Shown here: positions 40,176 to 47,236 of the stretch, one piece after another
Layout: each line of letters opens with the position of its first letter
Numbering within the stretch: the stretch's first letter is position 1
Assembly: GCF_004794465.1 (NCBI RefSeq)
Contig: NZ_SSDJ01000156.1
Span: forward strand, 62,001-126,000
DNA length: 64,000 bases
Direction of reading: 5' to 3'
Source of the DNA: Microbacterium sp. K24
Lineage (GTDB): Bacteria; Actinomycetota; Actinomycetes; Actinomycetales; Microbacteriaceae
Notes under the pieces: generated by a model
Database searches by the model: none
The model's input: the letters and a program-made list of their open reading frames with translations, nothing else
Told to the model about the DNA's origin: nothing
Program-made: the position numbers and the translations under genes

Positions 40176-40675
40176 GCGCGTGCTCCTTCTGTCTCGATGG
40201 CTCCGGCGAGGCGCAGGGCCGCGATCTCGCGCAGCTGCTGGTCGATGACCGCCAGTTCCTCTTCGGGGGTGTTGCCGAGCCGCTGCTGCAGCAGGGCGAG
40301 GATGTCGTCGGCGGATCGCCCGGCGGCACGGACGAGGAAGACGCGGTCGAAGGTCTCCTCGTAGGCACGGTTGCCCGCGGCCAGAGCGTCGGCCGCCGAG
40401 GCGTCGACGCCGGACTGCTCGCTGCGGGCGTGGGCAGCCTCAGCGCTCTGCCCTTCGGCGCGTTCGCCGATGCGCGGGTGATGCGCCAGCGCCCGGTCGA
40501 TCTCGTCGGCGGTGAGCGGCGCCGCGACCTGCGCAGCGGCATCCGTGAGCGCCTCGATCGAGGCGTACGGCCGGCCGTCGACGATCGCGTCGTACCAGCG
40601 GGGAATGTCCAGTGCGGGTTTCACGACGTCGACAGCGGCGTCGCGAGTGCGGGAGTTGAACTCCGTGAGCAACAT
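40172..40675 (-). CDS. uraD: OHCU decarboxylase
   Basis: The 167-residue helical protein converts OHCU to (S)-allantoin. It has the catalytic segment ALAHHPRIGE (62-71), NRAYEETFDRVFLVRAAGRS near 105-124, and LQQRLGNTPEEEL near the end, all characteristic of UraD. GAGGA stands upstream of the ATG. It heads uraD-uraH-pucL with a leader of about 100 nt and has a consensus promoter with the paired regulator sites just after it. Confidence 0.94.
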   Translation of the reverse strand: MLLTEFNSRTRDAAVDVVKPALDIPRWYDAIVDGRPYASIEALTDAAAQVAAPLTADEIDRALAHHPRIGERAEGQSAEAAHARSEQSGVDASAADALAAGNRAYEETFDRVFLVRAAGRSADDILALLQQRLGNTPEEELAVIDQQLREIAALRLAGAIETEGARA

Positions 40676-40746
40676 CTTCGATCCTCAGCACATGCTGGCA
40701 TCCGGCGCGTAAGACTATACGGATCACTTCCCGAGAGAAGCACCAC

Positions 40747-40782
40747 TTCCGTATGCCGGAACTGTTATTTCAGCATGCGTAA
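40747..40782. promoter_or_regulatory. Paired 15-bp purine-regulon sites (pair 4)
   Basis: TTCCGTATGCCGGAA (40747-40761, perfect 5-bp arms) and TTTCAGCATGCGTAA (40768-40782) start 21 bp apart. The second lies two nt downstream of the uraD -10 box. Confidence 0.75.
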
Positions 40783-40784
40783 CC

Positions 40785-40813
40785 AGTCTGCGGATCGCAG
40801 ACCGAGTTGTCAA
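40785..40813 (-). promoter_or_regulatory. Promoter of the uraD operon
   Basis: On the minus strand TTGACA (40808-40813) is followed by 17 nt and CAGACT (40785-40790). The -35 box nearly touches the bcp stop at 40818. Confidence 0.65.
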
Positions 40814-40817
40814 CCCT

Positions 40818-41285
40818 TCATACACCGAGTTCGTCGCGAAGGCGAGCGACGTGCCCCGTCGGGTCGACGCCGTACTCGGCCCGCTGCACGACGCCGTCTC
40901 CATCCAGCACGAAGGTCGAGCGGATGACACCCTCAAACGTGCGGTCCCCCACGGTCTTCTCGCCCCAGGCGCCCCACGCGCGGGCGGTGGCGGCATCCGT
41001 GTCGGCGAGGAGCGGGAAGGTCAGCCCCTCGGCGTCGGCGAACGCGCGGATGTCGGCGACCTCATCGGGCGAGACGCCGAGCACGGCGTAACCGGCCGCA
41101 GCCAGCGACGAGAGGTTGTCGCGGAAGTCGCACGCCTCTGTCGTGCAGCCGGGAGTCGCGGCCTTCGGGTAGAAGTACACGACGACGCTCTTGCCGCGGT
41201 AGTCGGCGAGCGCTGTCTCGGCGCCGTCGGCGTCAGAGAGGCGGAAGTCGGGTGCGGTGTCGCCGGCGGCGAGTCGTTCGGTCAT
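40818..41285 (-). CDS. bcp: Thiol peroxidase of the BCP/PrxQ family
   Basis: The 155-residue peroxiredoxin has YFYPKAATPGCTTEACDF (37-54) with peroxidatic Cys47 and the close resolving Cys52, followed by VLGVSPD. It reduces H2O2 and organic peroxides at thioredoxin expense. GGAG precedes the ATG at 41285. It lies upstream of uraD on the same strand but has its own pair of regulon sites at 41304-41339. This suggests it is induced to remove peroxide from uricase. Confidence 0.93.
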   Translation of the reverse strand: MTERLAAGDTAPDFRLSDADGAETALADYRGKSVVVYFYPKAATPGCTTEACDFRDNLSSLAAAGYAVLGVSPDEVADIRAFADAEGLTFPLLADTDAATARAWGAWGEKTVGDRTFEGVIRSTFVLDGDGVVQRAEYGVDPTGHVARLRDELGV

Positions 41286-41303
41286 GATCGCTCCATTCAT
41301 TGA

Positions 41304-41339
41304 TTCCGCATTGCGGAACTCAAGTTCTGTATGACGAGA
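41304..41339. promoter_or_regulatory. Paired 15-bp purine-regulon sites (pair 5)
   Basis: TTCCGCATTGCGGAA (41304-41318) is a perfect palindrome with 7-bp arms, the best site in the window. TTCTGTATGACGAGA (41325-41339) starts 21 bp on and lies inside the 3' end of coaBC. A minus-strand TACACT -10 box (41339-41344) directly abuts the pair. Confidence 0.8.
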
Positions 41340-42534
41340 GTGTATCGCGAAGGGCATCCCAGATCGCCGCCGCGACCTCACCCTTGGAGCCCGCTGCGGC
41401 CCCCGCGATCACTCCCGACGGGCCGAGGATCTGCACGGCGTTGTCGCCGCTCTCGAACCCGTGCTCCCAGCCGACCTCGTTGACGACCAGCACGTCCACG
41501 CCCTTGCGCTGCTGCTTGCGGCGCGCGCGATCGAACAGCTCCTCCTGGTTCTGCGGCGTCTCGGCCGCGAAGCCCACGACGAGCTGGCCCGGACGCCGTG
41601 CCGCCGCGAGCGACGCGACGATGTCCTCGTTCTCGACCAGCTCGATCGGCGGGATGCCGCCACCCTCCTTGGTGAGCTTGCGCTCGGATACCGCGACCGG
41701 GCGGTAGTCGGCGACGGCCGCCGCCATCACCACGACATCGGCGTCGGCGGCCGCTTCCCTCATCGCGACGGCGAGATCGGCCGCGGAGCCAGCGGGCACG
41801 ATACGGATCGACGGATGCTGCGCCCCGGCGAGCACATCACCGGAGACGTTCGCGGCCACGAGCACCACCGCGGCGCCGCGCGCGGCCGCCTCGGCGGCGA
41901 GCGCCGCCCCCTGCCTGCCGCTCGAACGGTTGCCGAGGAACCGGACGGGATCGATCGGCTCCCGCGTGCCGCCGGCCGACACGACCACGCGCAATCCGTC
42001 GAGATCGCGCGGAGCGAGCAGCTGCTGCGCGGCGGCGAAGATCTCCTCGGGCTCCGACATCCGTCCCGGCCCGCTGTCGCCGCCGGCGAGCTCGCCGTTG
42101 GCCGGACCGACGATGTGCACGCCGCGGCTGCGGAGCGTCTCGATGTTCGCCCGGGTCGCCGGATGCCGCCACATCTCGGCGTGCATGGCCGGAGCGATGA
42201 GCACAGGGGCCTCGGTGGCGAGCAGGGTCGTGCCGAACAGGTCGTCGGCGAGACCGGCCGTCATCTTCGCGATCGAGTTGGCCGTGGCGGGGGCGACGAT
42301 CACGAGCTCGGCCGCCTGCCCGAGGGCGACGTGGCGCACCTTGGCGACGTCGTCGTGCACGCTCGTCGTCACCGGATGCCGGCTGATCGCCTCCCACGTG
42401 GGGGTGCCGACGAAGCGCAGGGCGTCTTCCGTCGGCACCACCGTCACATCGTGCCCTGCCTTGACCAGCAGGCGCACGAGGTGCACGGTCTTGTACGCGG
42501 CGATGCCGCCGGTTACCGCCACGACGATGTTCAC
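41320..42534 (-). CDS. coaBC: Bifunctional phosphopantothenoylcysteine decarboxylase/synthetase
   Basis: The 404-residue coenzyme A biosynthesis protein has the CoaC flavodoxin half (VVAVTGGIAAYKTV, then PAMHAEMW near residue 112) and the CoaB half (SAGGTREPIDPVRFLGNRSS, AAAVADYRP and KLTKEGGG). The GTG at 42534 gives the usual N-terminus; GGAGG is very close to it, and an ATG at 42555 is an alternative. Its 3' end carries one of the regulator sites for bcp. It is divergent from the NRDE gene. Confidence 0.93.
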   Translation of the reverse strand: MNIVVAVTGGIAAYKTVHLVRLLVKAGHDVTVVPTEDALRFVGTPTWEAISRHPVTTSVHDDVAKVRHVALGQAAELVIVAPATANSIAKMTAGLADDLFGTTLLATEAPVLIAPAMHAEMWRHPATRANIETLRSRGVHIVGPANGELAGGDSGPGRMSEPEEIFAAAQQLLAPRDLDGLRVVVSAGGTREPIDPVRFLGNRSSGRQGAALAAEAAARGAAVVLVAANVSGDVLAGAQHPSIRIVPAGSAADLAVAMREAAADADVVVMAAAVADYRPVAVSERKLTKEGGGIPPIELVENEDIVASLAAARRPGQLVVGFAAETPQNQEELFDRARRKQQRKGVDVLVVNEVGWEHGFESGDNAVQILGPSGVIAGAAAGSKGEVAAAIWDALRDTLSSYRT

Positions 42535-42576
42535 CCTCCGATTCTGCCCCAGCATCCCCGCCCCGGGGGCACGACC

Positions 42577-42589
42577 TAGACTGGCCACC
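42577..42589 (+). promoter_or_regulatory. Leaderless-type -10 box before the NRDE gene
   Basis: TAGACT (42577-42582), 7 nt, then GTG at 42590. Sequence and spacing match the APC permease at 8197. Confidence 0.5.
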
Positions 42590-43288
42590 GTGTGCACGGT
42601 CGTGATCGATGTGGCGGATGCCGGAAACGCGCGGCTGCTGGCGGTGCGCGATGAAGACCCGGAGCGGGACTGGGATGCCCTGGGTCCCTGGTGGCCGGAG
42701 CAGTACCCCGGCGTGATCGGCATCCGTGATCGTCGCGCGGGCGGCGCCTGGCTGGCGGTGAATCCCGACGAGCGCCGGCTCGCAGTCCTGCTGAACCGCG
42801 AGGACGTGGGCGGCCTTCCCCTGGACCGAGCGGTGTCCCGTGGGACGCTGGCGCTCGAATCCGTCGCGGGGCGCTCCCCCGAGGCGCCGCTTCCGATGCA
42901 CGGCTTCAACCTGCTCGAGGTGCGGCCGGAAGGCGCACGCGTGCTCAGCTGGGACGGTGCCGCCCTGCGCACGACCCCCATCGAGCCGGGGACGCACATG
43001 ATCGCGCACGACGACCTCGACGACCCGGCCACCCCGCGCATCTCAGCGTGGCTTCCGGAGTTCCGGGCGCTAGGGCCTGCCGCGGAGGACGCGCACTGGG
43101 TCGATTCGTGGCTCGCCCTGCTCGCGGCATCCGCCCGCCTGTCTCCTGAAGACGATCGTGCGATCATCCGCGACAACCGCCCGCACGGCTATCCGACGCA
43201 GTCGCTGCTGTACGCCACCGCCTCCGTCACCCCCGCCGGTGTCGAGGTGCGCGACCACACCCTCCCCCGCCCCGGCCACTGGTCCTGA
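42590..43288 (+). CDS. NRDE (TANGO2-like) family protein
   Basis: The 232-residue protein begins MCTVVID, with the family's conserved Cys at position 2. It continues with LLAVRDEDPERDWDALGPWW near 20-40, in place of the usual NRDE motif, and GGAWLAVN near 55. The Cys2 could act as an N-terminal nucleophile after Met removal. The cellular role of this family is not firmly established; TANGO2 relatives are linked to haem or lipid handling. The GTG start is supported by Cys2 and the -10 spacing. Confidence 0.82.
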   Translation: MCTVVIDVADAGNARLLAVRDEDPERDWDALGPWWPEQYPGVIGIRDRRAGGAWLAVNPDERRLAVLLNREDVGGLPLDRAVSRGTLALESVAGRSPEAPLPMHGFNLLEVRPEGARVLSWDGAALRTTPIEPGTHMIAHDDLDDPATPRISAWLPEFRALGPAAEDAHWVDSWLALLAASARLSPEDDRAIIRDNRPHGYPTQSLLYATASVTPAGVEVRDHTLPRPGHWS

Positions 43289-43307
43289 CCCGGAGCCGCA
43301 CCACCTC

Positions 43308-43336
43308 TTGACGCGATGCGGCGATCGTCATACTCT
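43308..43336 (+). promoter_or_regulatory. Promoter of the 53-residue orphan gene
   Basis: TTGACG (43308-43313) and TACTCT (43331-43336) are 17 nt apart. The regulon pair starts at the very next base, as in the hyi promoter. Confidence 0.75.
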
Positions 43337-43372
43337 TTTCGTAAAGCAGAACTTCCTTTCCATATTGTGGAA
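43337..43372. promoter_or_regulatory. Paired 15-bp purine-regulon sites (pair 6)
   Basis: TTTCGTAAAGCAGAA (43337-43351) and TTCCATATTGTGGAA (43358-43372, perfect 5-bp arms) start 21 bp apart. They cover the predicted transcript start of the 53-residue gene. Confidence 0.78.
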
Positions 43373-43400
43373 TGTGAGAGCAGGCGAGAGAAGGACTGAG

Positions 43401-43562
43401 GTGACCATCATGCTGACCCCCGAGATCGCACCCGCGGCAGACGACGCGACCGAAGAGCGGTCGATCGTCCACATCGATCCCGACTTCTACGTCCCCTCGC
43501 ACGGCGAGCGCGGGAACAGCTACGTCCGCGCGTTCCGCATCCTCTTCCCGAAGGCGACCTGA
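43401..43562 (+). CDS. Orphan 53-residue protein of the purine regulon
   Basis: A GTG at 43401 with AAGGA five nt upstream begins a 53-residue frame; an internal ATG at 43410 would give 50. The N-terminal half is acidic (PEIAPAADDATEERS). The C-terminal half is aromatic and basic (HIDPDFYVPSHGERGNSYVR, then AFRILFPKAT). No signal peptide, membrane span, Cys pair or known domain is visible. A consensus promoter and the paired operator sit directly upstream, and the next gene is convergent, so it is a single-gene transcript. I do not recognise a family. A peptide acting on a purine enzyme or transporter is one possibility. Confidence 0.65.
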   Translation: MTIMLTPEIAPAADDATEERSIVHIDPDFYVPSHGERGNSYVRAFRILFPKAT

Positions 43563-43581
43563 ACGGCACGGCTTCCTGCGG

Positions 43582-43605
43582 TCGATGATCGGACTCGATC
43601 ATCGA
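43582..43605. terminator. Hairpin between convergent small genes
   Basis: TCGATGATC (43582-43590) and GATCATCGA (43597-43605) form a perfect 9-bp stem with a 6-nt loop. It lies between the stops of the 53-residue gene and the convergent membrane-protein gene. No T-run follows. Confidence 0.5.
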
Positions 43606-43611
43606 TGGAGG

Positions 43612-43887
43612 CTACTTCTGCCGACCCGCGTCGGTGCCGTACCGGTCCTCGAAAGCGCGCACCTTGCGGCGATAGTCGAACAACAACTTCACGCCGTACA
43701 ACGCGAGCGCCAGAGAGAAGATGAGGACGATCCAATCGAGAACTTTGGTGGCGTCAAGTCCTACGACCCGGAGCGCGGCCAGTGCGCCCCAGCCGATCAT
43801 CATGAACAGCGCAGTCAGACGCAAGCGTCCGAGCGCGAGCCGCTGCTGAATCAGCGACGGGGTCGGCTCAGCCTCGGGCATGCTCAC
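43612..43887 (-). CDS. Small two-span membrane protein
   Basis: The 91-residue protein has hydrophobic segments at about 25-43 and 50-67 and a charged tail (DYRRKVRAFEDRYGTD). The GTG at 43887 overlaps the TGA of a 19-codon upstream frame (GTGA), suggesting translational coupling; an ATG at 43881 is possible. No family is recognised. Its layout and the DYRRK tail resemble the 83-residue protein at 56079, which also follows a tiny coupled gene. Confidence 0.65.
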   Translation of the reverse strand: MSMPEAEPTPSLIQQRLALGRLRLTALFMMIGWGALAALRVVGLDATKVLDWIVLIFSLALALYGVKLLFDYRRKVRAFEDRYGTDAGRQK

Positions 43888-43943
43888 GGCTTGGCCCGTT
43901 TCCGAGGTTCGTCGGCTGCGGAATCTCCCACAGATTCGCTCAT
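43884..43943 (-). CDS. 19-residue leader ORF coupled to the membrane protein
   Basis: ATG at 43943 begins MSESVGDSAADEPRKRAKP and stops in the GTGA overlap with the next gene. A minus-strand TATGCT box (43950-43955) stands 6 nt before it, as in leaderless genes. It may be only a translation-delivery ORF. Real translation is unproven. Confidence 0.35.
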   Translation of the reverse strand: MSESVGDSAADEPRKRAKP

Positions 43944-44005
43944 GAAGAGAGCATAGGCCGGAAGGACCCGGTGATCATCTGCAGCAAGGCCGGCATCGCG
44001 CCAGC

Positions 44006-44851
44006 TCAGTCAGACGACCCCGCACCCTCCTCGGCCGCCGCCTCGTCGATCAGTTGCAGCATCCGCGCCGCGACGCTGACCGCGATCACGGCCGGCTGCT
44101 TGCCGGCGACCTCGGGCACGCCGATCGGAGTGACGACCCGCGCCAGGTCACTCTCCCCATGACCGAGCTCGTCGAGCTTCTTGCGGAACCGCGCCCACTT
44201 CGACGACGAGCCGATCAGCCCGATCGAGGCGATGCCGTCGGTCCGCAGCGACATGTCGACCACGGCGAGGTCCTCGACGTGGTCGTGGGTCATCACGAGC
44301 ACGTGCGAGCTCTGAGGGAGCCCGGCCAGCGCCGACTCCGGCACCGGCGCGAGAGTGACGTGGATCCTCGCGACGCTGTCGGCGAAGACGCCGCTCTCGC
44401 CGGGCACCCCGATCCGCTCCGCCGCGAGCATCTCCGGTCGTGAATCGATGAGATGCAGCTCGACCTCGTGCCGGGCGAGGATGCGCGCGAGCTCGAGCCC
44501 CACGTGCCCCATCCCGAAGATCGCGATGCTGGGTATCACTCGCACCGGTTCGAGCATGATCGTGACCTCTCCTCCGCAGCACTGCACACCGTACTCGGTG
44601 ACCGCCTTGTCGCTGAGCGTCAGCACCAGCAGCTCGGGTTCCGCCGATCCCGCGGCGAGCATCGCCCTCGCGCGGTCGACGGCCGTCGCCTCGAGGTTGC
44701 CTCCTCCGACCGTGCCGAACACCGCGTCGGGAGAGACGACCATCTTGGCACCCCCGTTTCGCGGTGCATGCCCGCGCACCAGCGCGAGCGTGACGATCAC
44801 CGCGGGCGTGCGCGCGGAGCGCAACGCCTGCAGCGCATCGACCCAGTCCAT
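44006..44851 (-). CDS. xdhC: Xanthine dehydrogenase accessory protein
   Basis: The 281-residue protein has the XdhC/CoxI N-terminal domain (GHAPRNGGAKMVV near 28-40, then VGGGNLEA), GVQCCGGEV near 88 and a Rossmann domain starting IAIFGMGHVGLELA near 110. A late IGSSSKWARFRKKL helix is typical. It sulfurates and inserts the molybdenum cofactor into the dehydrogenase. It lies 12 nt after xdhB at the end of guaD-azgA-xdhABC. Confidence 0.93.
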   Translation of the reverse strand: MDWVDALQALRSARTPAVIVTLALVRGHAPRNGGAKMVVSPDAVFGTVGGGNLEATAVDRARAMLAAGSAEPELLVLTLSDKAVTEYGVQCCGGEVTIMLEPVRVIPSIAIFGMGHVGLELARILARHEVELHLIDSRPEMLAAERIGVPGESGVFADSVARIHVTLAPVPESALAGLPQSSHVLVMTHDHVEDLAVVDMSLRTDGIASIGLIGSSSKWARFRKKLDELGHGESDLARVVTPIGVPEVAGKQPAVIAVSVAARMLQLIDEAAAEEGAGSSD

Positions 44852-44863
44852 ATCGCGTCCCGG

Positions 44864-47236
44864 TCAGATCGAGGCGAGGAGTTCCGGCTCGGGCGCCCTG
44901 ACGGCCTCCGCTGCCTGCTGCGCGCTGCGGATGGCCCAGAACACGGCCTCCGGCGTCGCCGGCGACCGCAGTTCGACCATGTGCCCCGCGGGAGCGAACT
45001 CCCCGACCGCCTGACGGAGCGCCTCACGTGCACTGAAAGCCAGCATGAAGGGCGGCTCTCCGACGGCCTTCGATCCATACACGGCACCGTCTTCGCGGGC
45101 GTTCTCGAACAGGCGCACGTGGAACTGCTCCGGCATCTCCGAGAAGCTCGGCAGCTTGTAGGTCGACGCGGACTGGGTCTGCAGACGGCCACGGTTCGGT
45201 CCGTCGCTCTCGTCCCAGCGCAGCTCTTCCAGGGTCAGCCAGCCGACGCCCTGCACGTACGCGCCCTCGATCTGCCCGATGTCGAGCATCGGCGACAGCG
45301 AGTCACCCACGTCGTGGATGATGTCGACGCGGCGCACGCTGTACAGCCCGGTGAACTCGTCGACCTCGACCTCGGTCGCCGCAGCGCCGTAGGAGAAGTA
45401 CTTGAACGGCGAGCCCTGCATGATCTCCGGGTTCCAGTGCAGGCCCTCGGTGCGGTAGTACCCGGCGGCGAAGAGCTGCACGCGCTGGAGGTACGCGGCG
45501 TTCGCGACCTCGGCGAACGTGAGGCGCTGCGACAGGTTGCCGAAGGCCGTGACGTACCCGCCTTCGAAGACGACATCGCGCTCGTCGGCGTTCAGCAGGC
45601 GACCGGCGACCGCCGCCATCCGCCCACGGATCTGCTCGCAGGCGTTCTTGACCGCGCCGCCGTTGAGATCGGTGCCCGACGAAGCCGCCGTGGCGGAGGT
45701 GTTGGGCACCTTGTCGGTGCGGGTGGGGGCGAGCCGCACCTGATGCAGCTCGAGCCCGAGCGCGGTGGCCGCGACCTGCATCATCTTCGTGTGCAGGCCC
45801 TGGCCCATCTCTGTGCCGCCGTGGTTGATCAGCACCGACCCGTCCTTGTAGACGTGCACGAGCGCTCCGGCCTGATTGAAGGCGGCGAAGTTGAACGAGA
45901 TCCCGAACTTGATGGGCGTGAGGGCCAGCGCGCGCTTGATGTGCGGGCTGCGGGCGTTGAACGCGGCGATCTCCGCGCGGCGCTCCTCGACATCGGCCTC
46001 CTCGCGCAGCTCGCTCCAGATGGCGCCCATGCGCGGAGCGTCCTTCACGAGCTGACCGTAGGGGGTCGTGTGACCGGCCTGGTAGAAGTTCTTCTCGCGG
46101 AGCTCGATCGGGTCGATGCCGAGCGCCGGGGCGACGCGACCGAGGATGTCCTCGATCAGGAAGACGCCCTGCGGTCCGCCGAAGCCGCGGAACGCGGTGT
46201 TGGACGCCTTGTTGGTCTTCGCGATGCGGCCGTAGGCGTGCACGTTCGGGATCCAGTACGCGTTGTCGAGGTGGCACAGCGCACGGCCGAGCACGGGCTC
46301 GGACAGGTCGAGACTCCACCCGCCGTCGCAGGTGAGCACGGCATCCAGTCCCTGCAGCATCCCGTCGGCGTCCAAGCCGACCTTCCACGAGATGTGGAAC
46401 GGATGCCGCTTGCCCGTCATCGTGATGTCCTGCGTGCGGTTCAGGCGCAGGCGCACGGGACGACCGGTCAGCTTCGCGCCGAGCGCGGCGATCGCGGCGA
46501 GGCCGTGCGGCTGCATCTCCTTGCCGCCGAACGCGCCGCCCATGCGCAGCGACTGCACGGTCACCTCGCTCGAGGTGATCCCGAGCACGTGCGCGATGAT
46601 CTCCTGCGTCTCGGACGGATGCTGCGTCGAGCACTGCACGAAGTACTGGCCCTCGGAGTCGCGGATCGCGAGCGAGGCGTGCGTCTCGAGGTAGAAGTGC
46701 TCCTGGCCGCCGAACTCGGTGACGCCCTCGAAGACGTGCACGGCGGAGGAGAGGGCGGATGCCGCATCGCCACGCTGCACGGTGCGGGCGATCCCCTGGT
46801 AGGACTCGGCGTCGATCGCGTCCTGCACCGTGATCAGCGACGGCAGCGGCTCGTACTCGACGGTCACGCGCTCCGCGCCGAGGCGTGCCGCCTCCTGCGT
46901 CTCGCCGAGCACCCATACGAGCGCGTGCCCGTAGAACATCGCCTCGCTGGGGAAGAGGGGCTCGTCGTGCTTGATGCCCGCGTCGTTGATGCCGGGAACA
47001 TCGTCGGCGGTCAGCACACGGACGACGCCGGGCACCTCGTAGGCACCGGAGACGTCGATGGTGACCTTCGCGTGGGCGTTCGTCGACTGCACGGGCCACG
47101 CCGTCAGAACACCGGCGGTGTGGGCGGCGAGGTCGTCGGTGTACATGGCGGCGCCGGTGACGTGGAGGGCCGCACTCTCGTGCGCGGCCCGGTGTCCCAC
47201 GATCGGGTTGGCCGGTCGGTCGGCGAGAGCACTCAT
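44864..47236 (-). CDS. xdhB: Xanthine dehydrogenase, molybdopterin-binding subunit
   Basis: The 790-residue subunit carries the hydroxylation site. It has GAAMYTDDL near residue 28, EPLPSLITVQDAI, GQEHFYLET, RMGGAFGGKEMQP near 225, AFRGFGGPQGVFLIE, GGTEMGQGLHTKM near 475, and GSKAVGEPPFMLAFSAREAL near the C-terminus with the catalytic Glu. The Arg in AFRGFGG fits purine rather than aldehyde oxidation. The ATG overlaps the xdhA stop. It oxidises hypoxanthine and xanthine to urate. Confidence 0.95.
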   Translation of the reverse strand: MSALADRPANPIVGHRAAHESAALHVTGAAMYTDDLAAHTAGVLTAWPVQSTNAHAKVTIDVSGAYEVPGVVRVLTADDVPGINDAGIKHDEPLFPSEAMFYGHALVWVLGETQEAARLGAERVTVEYEPLPSLITVQDAIDAESYQGIARTVQRGDAASALSSAVHVFEGVTEFGGQEHFYLETHASLAIRDSEGQYFVQCSTQHPSETQEIIAHVLGITSSEVTVQSLRMGGAFGGKEMQPHGLAAIAALGAKLTGRPVRLRLNRTQDITMTGKRHPFHISWKVGLDADGMLQGLDAVLTCDGGWSLDLSEPVLGRALCHLDNAYWIPNVHAYGRIAKTNKASNTAFRGFGGPQGVFLIEDILGRVAPALGIDPIELREKNFYQAGHTTPYGQLVKDAPRMGAIWSELREEADVEERRAEIAAFNARSPHIKRALALTPIKFGISFNFAAFNQAGALVHVYKDGSVLINHGGTEMGQGLHTKMMQVAATALGLELHQVRLAPTRTDKVPNTSATAASSGTDLNGGAVKNACEQIRGRMAAVAGRLLNADERDVVFEGGYVTAFGNLSQRLTFAEVANAAYLQRVQLFAAGYYRTEGLHWNPEIMQGSPFKYFSYGAAATEVEVDEFTGLYSVRRVDIIHDVGDSLSPMLDIGQIEGAYVQGVGWLTLEELRWDESDGPNRGRLQTQSASTYKLPSFSEMPEQFHVRLFENAREDGAVYGSKAVGEPPFMLAFSAREALRQAVGEFAPAGHMVELRSPATPEAVFWAIRSAQQAAEAVRAPEPELLASI

